From Jaltomata sinuosa (Eukaryota > Streptophyta > Magnoliopsida > Solanales > Solanaceae): DNA of 64,000 bases. The notes below the pieces were generated by a model. That model searched no databases. It was not told the origin of the DNA and saw only the letters and a program-made list of their open reading frames with translations. Position numbers and translations under genes: made by a program. Shown one piece after another: positions 55,200 through 64,000 of the stretch; the first letter of the stretch is position 1; the number at the start of each line of letters is the position of its first letter. Location: NCBI GenBank assembly GCA_003996215.1, contig QJPP01003527.1, forward strand, positions 185,238 to 249,237. The letters are read 5' to 3'.

Positions 55200-58070
55200 G
55201 AATTGTATATGTTCTTGAATTAGGTTGGTTCTTGAATTAGATTATTAACTTGAATTTGAGAACTTTGAATTTGAAATAGGTTTTTGAATTAGTTTTGAGT
55301 TTTGTTTTAGAATCTTGAATTAGTTTTGAGTTTTGTTTTAGAATCTTGAATTAGTATTTAACTTTAACCTTTTGAATTAGGTAATTGAATCTTAGTTTTT
55401 TTAAAGTTAAGTTTGTTAGTTTTGAGTTAAGAATTAGTTTTCAACTTTAGAAATGGTTTTTTGAACTAGAATTAGGTTGGTTCTTGAATTTGGAATTATG
55501 TTCTTGAATTAAATTAACTTGAATTTGAGAACTTTGAATTTGAAATAGGTTCTTGAATTAGTTTTGAGTTTTGTTTTAGAATTTTGAATTAGTATTTAAC
55601 TTTAACCTTTTGAATTAGGTAATTGAATCTTAGTTTTTTTTAAGTTAAGTTTGTTAGTTTTGAGTTACGAATTAGTTTTCCACTTTAGAAATGGTTTTTT
55701 AAACTAGAATTAGGTTGGTTCTTGAATTTGGAATTATGTTCTTGAATTAAATTAACTTGAATTTGAGAACTTTGAATTTGAAATAGGTTCTTGAATTAGT
55801 TTTGAATTTTGTTTTAGAATCTTGAATTAGTATTTAACTTTAACCTTTTGAATTAGGTAATTGAATCTTAGTTTTTTTTAAGTTAAGCTTTTTTAAGTTA
55901 AGTTTGTTAGTTTTGAGTTAAGAATTAGTTTTCAACTTTAGGAATAATTTTTTGAACTAGAATTAGGTTGGTTCTTGAATTTGAAATTAGGTTCTTGAAT
56001 TAGATTATGACTTGAATTTGAGAACTTTAAATTTGAAATATGTTCTTGAATTAGTTTTGGGTTTTGTTTTAGAATCTTGAATTAGTATTTAACTTTAACC
56101 TTTTGAATTAATTCTTGAATCTAAGTTTTTTTTAAGTTAAGCTTTTTAAGTTAAGTTTGTTAGTTTAAATTGTTAGTTTTGAGTTAAGAATTAGTTTTAA
56201 ACTTCAAAAATGATTTTTTGAACTAGAATTAGGTTGGTTCTTGAATTTGGAATTAGGTTCTTGAATTAGATTATTGATTTGAATTTGGGAACTTTGAATT
56301 TGAAATACGTTCTTGAATTAGTTTTGGGTTTTGTTTTAGAATCTTGAATTAGTTTTGGGTTTTGTTTTAGAATCTTGAATTAGTATTTAACTTTAACATT
56401 TTTAATTAGGTTCTTGAATCTATGTTTTTTTAGGTTAAGCTTTTTTAAGTTAAGTTTGTTAGTTTAAATTGTTAGTTTTGAGTTAAGAATTAGTTTTCAA
56501 CTTTAGAAATGATTTTTTGAACTAGAATTAGGTTGGTTCTTGAATTTGGAATTAGGTTCTTGAATTAGATTATTGACTTGAATTTGGAAACTTTAAATTT
56601 GAAATATGTTCTTGAATTAGTTTTGGGTTTTGTTTTAGAATCTTGAATTAGTATTTAACTTTAACCTTTTGAATTAGGTTCTTGAATCTAAGTTTTTTTA
56701 AGTTAAGCTTTTTTAAGTTAAGTTTGTTAGTTTAAATTGTTAGTTTTGAGTTAAGAATTAGTTTTCAACTTTAGGAATGATTTTTTGAACTAGAATTAGG
56801 TTGGTTCTTAAATTTGGAATTATGTTCTTAAATTAGATTATTGACTTGAATTTGGGAACTTTGAATTTGAAATAGGTTCTTGAATTAGTTTTGGGTTTTG
56901 TTTTAGAATCTTGAATTAGTATTTAACTTGAACATTTTTAATTAGGTTCTTGAATCTAAGTTTTTTTAAGTTAAGCTTTTTTAAGTTAAGTTTGTTAGTT
57001 TAAATTGTTAGTTTTGAGTTAAGAATTAGTTTTCAACTTTAGGAATGATTTTTTGAACTAGAATTAGGTTTGTTCTTGAATTTGGAATTAGGTTCTTGAA
57101 TTAGATTATTGACTTGAATTTGGGAACTTTGAATTTGAAATAGGTTTTTGAATTAGTTTTGGATTTTGTTTTAGAATCTTGAATTAGTATTTAACTTTAA
57201 CCTTTTGAATAAGGTTCTTGAATCTAAGTTTTTTTAAGTTAAGATTTTTTAAGTTAAGTTTGTTAGTTTAAATTGTTAGTTTTGAGTTAAGATTAGTTTT
57301 CAACTTTAGGAATAATTTTTTGAACTAGAATTAGGTTGGTTCTTGAATTTGGAATTAGATTATTGACTTGAATTTGAGAACTTTGAATTTGAAATAGGTT
57401 CTTGAATTAGTTTTGAGTTTTATTTTAGAATCTTGAATTATATTTAACTTTAACTTTTTGAATTAGGTAATTGAATCTTAATTTTTTTTAAGTTAATTTT
57501 TTTTAAGTTAAGTTTGTTAGTTTTGAGTTAAGAATTAGTTTTCAACTTTAGGAATGATTTTTTGAACTAGAATTAGGTTGGTTCTTGAATTTGGAATTAA
57601 GTTCTTGAATTAGATTATTGACTTGAATTTGAGAATTTTGAAATTGAAATAGGTTCTTGAATTAGTTTTGGGTTTTGTTTTAGAATCTTGAATTAGTATT
57701 CAACTTTCACCTTTTGAATTAGGTTCTTGAATCTAAGTTTTTTAAAGTTAAGATTTTTTAAGTTAAATTTATTAGTTTAAATTGTTAGTTTTGAGTTAAA
57801 AATTAGTTTTCAACTTTAGAAACGATTTTTTGAACTAGAATTAGTTTGGTTCTTGAATTTGGAATTACGTTCTTGAATTAGATTATTGACTTGAATTTGA
57901 GAACTTTGAATTTGAAATAGGTTCTTGAATTAGTTTTGGATTTTGTTTTAGAATCTTGAATTAGTATTTAACTTTAACCTTTGGAATTAAGTTCTTGAAT
58001 CTAAGTTTTTTTAAGTTAAGATTTTTTAAGTTAAGTTTGTTAATTTAAATTGTTAGTCTTTGTGAACCTT
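55200..58070 (+). repeat. ~267-bp tandem array, ten copies, in the CACTA intron
   Basis: The marker GAACTAGAATTAGG recurs at 55463, 55701 (one change), 55954, 56220, 56519, 56787, 57055, 57322, 57564 and 57832; most spacings are 266-268 bp, with shorter (238, 242, 253) and longer (299) units. Each unit includes TTGAATTAGTTTTGGGTTTT and AGTATTTAACTTTAACC. The array fills most of the intron between the noncoding exon and the first coding exon. Confidence 0.9.
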
Positions 58071-58177
58071 AGTTTAGGTTAATGCTTGCTATTAGTTTTC
58101 AACTTTAGGTTAGTGTTAGTTTTGAATTAGTTTCTTGAATTTAGAAGTTTTGAATTAGTTTTGGGTTATGCATACAG

Positions 58178-59920
58178 ATGTCATCAGATGATGGTGATCG
58201 AGGTCATCCTAGTAAAAGTACTAGCAAGTCTAGGGAAGAGCTCTAGGAGGCCTATAGAGCATGATGATATTCCAGGTCGTCTTTCATCTTCGCCACAGAT
58301 TCGCTCTACTCCACCAGTGTCTATGCCTTATGGCACTGGGAATCCCGCAGATTATCATGGTCCTAGACCCACTACTTCTCATCATCGCATGACTTTCATG
58401 CCTACACCCTATATGCCTCCACCACATGGCAACGGGACTACCAGATTACCATCTGGTATGCCATCCCCAAGTGATTCTTCTTTCCCCCACTTATCAGGCT
58501 TGCGACTTAGAGATACCAGCTCTGAGTCTGACACACAGACCTCTACACCCCCATTGACTCAGCGTTATAGACTTCCGCCATTACCTGCATCAACACTTTC
58601 TAAGGAGGAAGAGGACAACGTGAATCTGAGACCCGGCGAGAAGGACGCCATTGGTAGAGTCATGATTCGCCCTGATGGATAATCGTAAGTTTTTTTAAAT
58701 TAATTGATAAGTTTGTTTTTTCATATTAATTAATTATTTATCACTTGATGACATGCTTATTATGTTCTTTATAGGTGGTATCCCACGAAAGAGTCCCGAC
58801 GTGCTCTAAAAGAGGCAGTTAAGAGGGTTTTTACAGAACCTTGGAGCTCCTAGTCAAAGATTCCAAGATCGATCCAACAGGCTATGTTTGATGAGTTTAA
58901 GGTATATATATACTATATATATATATTAACTTTTTATAATATGCACATATATATATATATAACACTAATCATTTCTTTCTTTCAGACAATGTGTACTTGG
59001 AAGTGAAAGTACAATAAGATCATTTTCACTACTTTCGCGAGGAAGGCCAGTGCCAGGCTACGCCAATGGCTTAAAACAATTTGGGATAGTAAAAAGTGTA
59101 GATCTTGGCTTCTACCTGATGTACATGAGGAGATTAAAAAATATTGGAATTCGGAAGAGTTCAAAGCATAGTCTGAACAAGGCAAGAAAGCCAGAAGCAA
59201 TGTCAAAAGTGGATCGTTGCACACTATGGGTGCAAAGAGTGTAGCGGACCTTGCAAGGGAAATGGTAAGTAATAATATTAACCTTTTAACTTATATGTTT
59301 ATATAAAATTGATTAAATAATATTAATTACTTGATTATGTTAAATTTTATTTTGTTTGCAGGAGAAGGATTTGGGGCGCCCTCCGACTCAGGCTGAGCTC
59401 TTTAAGAAAGGCCACATACGAGATAAAAAAATGAGTCAGATCCAGATGTATGGGTCGAGCAGAGGGCTCAAAACGCCTATGTAAGTTTTAAAGTTTAAAT
59501 ATAATTAATGTACTAATATAAATATATATATATATATATATATTATGTATATATATATATATATATTATATGCAGGATGAGTTTGGACGTATTTTGTCTG
59601 AGTATAGCCAGACTCAGCAAGGTCTGGGCTTGCCGACCGAGCCTACAAACGAGGAAGCCACTCAAATATGGACTGAAAAAATGGCAGGAGGGAGACAAAA
59701 GGGGAGAGTCTATGGTCTAGGCTTGAGGAATGATTTGCGACAAATTCAGTCAGGACTAGATGGTATTGGATTCTCGCGCCAAGCTGAGGTAGTTGATGGT
59801 GTCCAGCTTGCACATATGTCGCAGTAGATCACAGATCTTACTAGGGCCTTGGCAGAATCCGAGAAAAAATAGGCTGAGACCACTGATGATTTGTCCAAGA
59901 CCGTCCAGGCTCTTCAATAA
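58178..59920 (+). pseudogene. CACTA TNPA-like gene (plant transposase Ptta/En/Spm, Transposase_24 type), plus strand
   Basis: Exons: 58178-58684 (after CATACAG; ATG gives MSSDDGDRGHPSKSTSKSRE), 58775-58901, 58986-59264, 59362-59480, 59576-59920. Conserved pieces: SWLPDVHEEIKKYWNSEEFK, KSGSLHT, EKDLGRPPTQAELFKKGHIR, AEGGRQ-like AGGRQKGRVYGLG and a C-terminal coiled tail. Splice sites are consensus. Lesions: frameshift at 58244, TAA 58680-58682, TAG in exon 2, TGA 59004-59006, a TAG near 59192, one A missing in an A-run near 59430, TAG 59825-59827. TNPA-type proteins bind subterminal repeats and assist TNPD in transposition. Confidence 0.75.
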
Positions 59921-59926
59921 TAAATG

Positions 59927-61595
59927 TCATCCTATTGATGCAGCAAGCTCGGCAGTGAGCATAGATATCTTCTCCTTCATTACAGACACGATCGCTTTAT
60001 CCACATTATCGAAGCCTGAAGATGATGGACAATAAAACCAGGGTTTCTTCTCCGCAAAAGCCTTTTGTGTGTAACCATAGACTGAACCGCTTACTAGTTC
60101 ACCCGCACTCTCTCGCCAAAATTGTTCTACTTGTTCATCTGTAAGCGGTGTGTCCTGACTTTCAGGAGGTTGAGTACTATGGTACTCCTGAATTCTTTGC
60201 ACAAACGACTCCTATATTTAAATGAATAACTCTTAGCATATGAATATAATAGATAAAAGAAAAAAAAGAATAAAAAAAATAGTTTGAATGCAGTTCTTAC
60301 ATGTGTCTGTTGAGCACGTGTCTCACACCAACTTTCATCTGTGGAATTTTTTGGCGTCTTTGTGTGACAAACTTTGAATAACTCTTCCTGTGTTACAGGC
60401 CTACCCAAGTCTTTTTCCTGCAAACAACATGCATATAATGTGATTATTAATCTCCAAAAGCTACTTATCAAAAAGGATAATTTTATTTAACTAAATTAAG
60501 AAAATATACCATTCTCTTCTTTCTAGTAAGCTGGCTAATGGCCCCACCAGTGTGCAAAGAGCCGCCCTTATCCGATGCTCGAGCCTTCTTCCCGATCTCC
60601 CTTCTCTTAAGAAATTTTTCATCACTTTTCCAGAAATTCAATAACTTGGCCCACATATCTGGCACCACAAAAGATGGAACTCTATTTTCTGCCTGACAAT
60701 CAGAAAATAGGCCACTAAGCGCCTTCCCAGCTCTATATTTGAAGTTACTTTGAACTTTATTCTCATGCTCGGGAGCCCATACGTAATATTTCTGCAATAA
60801 AAAATAGTTAAATATTTATTCTAGAAATGTGTAGCGAATTTAAATGTATATAATGTGAATTTAATTGAAAAATATTTTTACCCTAAATTCTATGAAAATC
60901 TGTCCTTGGATATTAAGTGGTATCGAACCCCAAGTCGGGTACATATCATTATAAAATGATCCGATGCAATTAAGGATTATTTTTGTCATTCCTTCATCCG
61001 GAAATAACCTGCAATACAAGATTAAACACTTGGAATATAAATTTGCAAATTAAAAAATTAAAAAATAAACATATAAAAAAAAAAGATGTAATATAGTTGA
61101 ATAATACCTATATCCTATAGGCTCGATGATGAGTCTCTGGGTATGGTCTCTATCGCCTGACTGTAAACCACCTAGCCGTGGACCATGTGCATCTGAGTGC
61201 TGGGTCGTGGTAGTATTAGAACTCGAGCCACCGGAACCAAGACGAAGACCTGAAAGTCCAACTGATCCACTAGCAGCACTGGACTGACTAGTGCTGGCTG
61301 ATGGCAAGGTAGACTGATGACCAAGATGGGAATAACCCTGTAGTGTTTGGTAACCCGAAGTGGGTACCATGACGGGCAAAGATATAGAATGACCAGAAAG
61401 TGGAGTCACACGAGTAGAGGCATTATGTGACTGATGTACCGAGTGAGAAGCTGAAAGTGAGGCTCGTGGTGAGATATAAGCTCGCGGGGGCTCATCAGCT
61501 ATCACGACCTCAATGGGTCTTTCAGAAGTATAGAGCTTTTTTTTCTCTTTTGAATTGACGGGTTTCTTTTGGTTAGCCTTGTTCTTATCTACCAT
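59927..61595 (-). CDS. CACTA TNPA-like gene, minus strand, five exons
   Basis: Exons 61595-61108, 61008-60882, 60791-60510, 60417-60301 and 60211-59927 (stop 59927-59929), with consensus splice sites. It is homologous to the plus-strand gene: Ser/Gly-rich N-terminus with LGGLQSGDRDHTQRLIIEPI; LNCIGSFYNDMYPTWGSIPL; WAPEHENKVQSNFKYRAGKA, SGLFSDCQAENRVPSFV, WKSDEKFLKRREIGKKAR and GGSLHTGGAISQLTRKKRM; EKDLGRPVTQEELFKVCHTK; SGSVYGYTQ. No stop is visible inside these exons, unlike the plus-strand copy. Start chosen at ATG 61595 (MVDKNKANQKK). It is transcribed downstream of the TNPD fragment on the same strand. Confidence 0.75.
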
Positions 61596-61814
61596 CTATT
61601 AAAATGAAGGTGAAGTTAAAAGAAAAAACAGAGAAATGCTCAGGTTACTAATATTTTGAACAATAAACTTAACAACAAACACAATGACCAAAATTGAAAA
61701 AATTATTAGTATTCATTTATTCCATATATATATATGACAGTTTGACAGTACCAACCTATTGTTATAGCAGTTCCTTAAGTTGTTTTACCTTTTGAGTAGA
61801 GCTCATGTATCACA

Positions 61815-62507
61815 TTAGAACAATATTCTTCTCTTTTTTTGTCTTCTTTTTTTGTTTCTCTTTAATGTTGATGGATTATGAAGTCTATTGGAGTCAGGAA
61901 CCTTTATATTGGAGTCAACTAATTCATTCATAAGGTCTATCATAGAGTCCATTGCTCCTTGAGCAACATTCCAATCAGATTTGATACTTAACAATCTAAC
62001 TGCAACAGACAATTGAGAGTGCGGACTCCCCTCAAAGAAAGGACGACTAGCATCACGCAATTGTTCATAAAAATTGTGTGCTTCTTCATTGGGAGGTTCT
62101 TCTACATTTTCCCCAAATTCAAAATCAGAATGCATCCCAAAAGCATCATGAATCATATCCGGCATTCTAGAATCTTGGACATAATTATGTTCCTCAGATC
62201 TACTACTTTCACCAACAACAAAGTTACTAAACCTATTAATGTTACTATCAACTTCACCATGACTAGTCCAAACTGTATATCCTGGTTTAAAACCCTTGAA
62301 CATAAGATGCATAGAAACATTCTCTGTTGTTTGATATCTCACGGTTCTACAGTTAATACAAGGACACCTAATCAACTTTGAAGTTAAAAAAGGCTCAAGT
62401 GTCTTTGCATGATTTATAAAACGAGTGACACCTTCTGCAAATTCCGGAATCATACCCGCTCGACCAGGATTGTTTCTATTATACATCCAACTACGATCAG
62501 GTTCCAT
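61815..62507 (-). pseudogene. CACTA TNPD/TNP2 N-terminus (Transpos_assoc), transposase core missing
   Basis: ATG 62507 starts MEPDRSWMYNRNNPGRAGMI, then GVTRFINHAKTLEPF, IRCPCINCRTVRYQTTENVS and FKGFKPGYTVWTSHGE, the Transpos_assoc domain at the start of plant CACTA TNPD transposases, including its CPCxxC cysteines. The linker LSVAVRLLSIKSDWNVAQGA leads to where the transposase_21 catalytic domain should begin, but after about 30 codons the frame becomes Arg/Lys-rich and stops at 61815. The catalytic domain is deleted; the TNPA-like gene follows 220 bp later. The encoded piece alone cannot catalyse transposition. Confidence 0.8.
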
Positions 62508-62587
62508 CTACACAAACAATAAATCAAACTAGAGCTTAATGAAAACACATTTGAACTAATTCCAATAACTAAATCACACTTCACTAT

Positions 62588-63705
62588 AAAAAGTCACTAG
62601 TTCAAAATTCCAACTAACAACTAACTACATTTTACTTATTTTAAGTCACTAGTTTAAAATTTTAACTTACTAAACTTCACAATTTTAAGTCACTAGTTCA
62701 AAATTTCAACTAACAACTAACTACACTTTACTTATTTTAAGTCACTAGTTCAAAATTTTAACTTACTACACTTCACTATTTTCAGTCACTAGTTCAAAAT
62801 TTCAACTAACAACTAACTACAATTTACTTATTTTAAGTCACTAGTTCAAAATTTTAACTTACTACACTTCACTATTTTAAGTCACTAGTTCAAAATTCCA
62901 ACTAACAACTAACTACACTTTACTTATTTTAAGTCACTAGTTCAAAATTTTAACTTACTATACTTCACTATTTTAAGTCACTAGTTCAAAATTCCAACTA
63001 ACAACTAACTACACTTTACTTATTTTAAGTCACTAGTTCAAAATTTTAACTTACTACACTTCACTATTTTAAGTCACTAGTTCAAAATTTCAACTAACAA
63101 CTAACTACACTTTACTTATTTTAAGTCACTAAATCAAAATTTTAACTTACTACATTCACTATTTTAAGTCACTAGTTCAAAATTTCAACTACAACTAAAA
63201 TACACTTTACTTATTTTAAGTCACTAGTTCAAAATTTTAACTTACTACACTTCACTATTTTAAGTCACTAGTTCAAAATTTCAACTAACAACTAACTACA
63301 CTTTACTTATTTTAAGTCACTAGATCAAAATTTTAACTTACTACATTCACTATTTTAAGTCACTAGTTCACAATTCCAACTAACAACTAACTACACGTTA
63401 CTTATTTTAAGTCACTAGTTTAAAATTTTAACTTAATACAAACTACATTTTACTTATTTTAGGTCACTAGTTCAAAATTTCAACTTACTACACTTCACAA
63501 TCTTAAGTCATTAGTTCAAAATTTCAACTAACAACTAACTTTTACTTATTTTAAGTCACTAGTTCAAAATTTTAACTTACTACACTTCATTATTTTAAGT
63601 CACTAGTTCAAAATTTCAATTAACAACTAACTACACTTTACTTATTTTAAGTCACTAGTTCACAATTTCAACTTACTAAATTTCACAATTTTAAGTCACT
63701 AGTTC
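62588..63705. repeat. 96-bp tandem array (52 + 44 bp subunits), about 12 copies
   Basis: AGTCACTAG starts at 62592, 62644, 62688, 62740 and 62784 and so on: alternating spacings of 52 and 44 bp, giving a 96-bp higher-order unit. The longer subunit has CAACTAACAACTAACTACA, the shorter TTTTAACTTACTACACTTCA. The array extends to about 63705 with a few deletions and lies directly upstream of the TNPD start. Confidence 0.9.
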
Positions 63706-63715
63706 ATATTTTCAG

Positions 63716-63935
63716 TTTATATGCATGATAATGATGTGCCAAACACAATCAGTAGCTCAATGGCTCACAAATAAACCTATCGGCCCTGCACAGGCTCTAA
63801 TCGCTCTACAGCATACATAACCAGCTCTATAATCGAGATATCGATGTCCGAGACTCACGGACATTCCCAAATAACCACCATTTATGGTCCAGAGGCATAA
63901 TCAAGGCCACACAGGGCCACAAGGGTAATACTTAA
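63716..63935 (-). mobile_element. Interior fragment of chromovirus LTR at the window end
   Basis: TATATGCATGATAA, CCTGCACAGGCTC, CCAGCTCTATAAT and CCGAGACTCACGGACATTCC align in the same orientation with 48440-48660 of the LTR at 46835-50382, at roughly four bases in five. The LTR half expected to its left is missing. From about 63935 to the end the match fades; a TTAATGCTAATTAGTATTAA palindrome lies there. Confidence 0.7.
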
Positions 63936-64000
63936 TGCTAATTAGTATTAAGTGTCAACACTAGATGGACACAAATTGATCTTGCAAGAAAATCAATTTT

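Larger units (their letters stand above)
54044..59920 (+). mobile_element. CACTA (En/Spm) element, left end and plus-strand half
   Basis: CACTACTAAAAATAGCTC at 54044 is a CACTA terminal inverted repeat. Subterminal repeats follow to about 54470: many direct and inverted AAGCGACGGACAACG-type 10-20-mers. The insertion cuts the gag zinc knuckle of the chromovirus. No right terminal repeat was found before the window end; where the element stops is unclear. Confidence 0.8.

Noticed and set aside
62013..62381. Plus-strand 122-codon ORF
   Set aside because: Antisense of the TNPD N-terminus.
63930..63960. Short palindrome near the window end as a hairpin terminator
   Set aside because: AT-rich palindrome in plant LTR DNA; no gene context supports a regulatory role.

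Overview
This window is plant nuclear DNA, most likely from a repeat-rich member of the Solanaceae. The evidence is plant exon/intron genes (MED15-like, CRCK-type kinase), a TS-type SINE, a short hairpin repeat common in nightshade genomes, chromovirus and Athila/Tat-like Ty3/gypsy elements, non-autonomous copia elements, CACTA, MULE and hAT elements, and a solendovirus/cavemovirus-like endogenous pararetrovirus. Species cannot be decided from sequence alone. Only two host genes are visible; the rest is nested transposon.

Layout. 1-5063: 3' part of an Athila/Tat-like gypsy element with a broken ORF (226-2037) and a 1.5-kb LTR (3560-5063). 5064-11292: gypsy LTR fragments, including a 2.5-kb LTR (8772-11292) that cuts off a DUF1985/Ulp1-type MULE gene fragment (to 12155, minus strand). 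13844-30140: a MED15-like Mediator subunit gene on the plus strand. Its KIX exons and last four exons are well preserved, but the Gln-rich middle has stops, frameshifts, a hairpin MITE and a copia fragment. Its first intron carries a minus-strand last exon of HPPD, and a 9-kb intron (19995-28957) is a stack: LINE > gypsy-like LTR > TS SINE > copia, plus a second small copia and a 9-bp-TSD MULE. 30709-33292: an apparently intact six-exon receptor-like cytoplasmic kinase (CRCK family), minus strand, tail-to-tail with MED15.

34341-46405: a MULE with ~260-bp inverted repeats and 9-bp target duplication containing a hAT MITE; then a minus-strand gag/protease-only copia whose 5' leader is split by a full genome-length, circularly permuted pararetrovirus copy (38373-46083) flanked by 6-bp CAAGAA repeats. 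The viral copy shows RT/RNase H, a transactivator-like ORF, promoter with 41-bp repeats, tRNA-Met primer site, small ORFs, coat protein, movement protein and split protease; frameshifts and stops break several of them.

46835-64000: a minus-strand chromovirus with a 3.5-kb LTR and decayed pol, cut in its gag zinc knuckle by a CACTA element starting at 54044. The CACTA region holds a plus-strand TNPA-like gene with a 3.5-kb repeat-filled intron, meeting tail-to-tail (6 bp apart) a minus-strand TNPA-like gene plus a TNPD fragment, then a 96-bp tandem array, then another gypsy LTR fragment at the window end.
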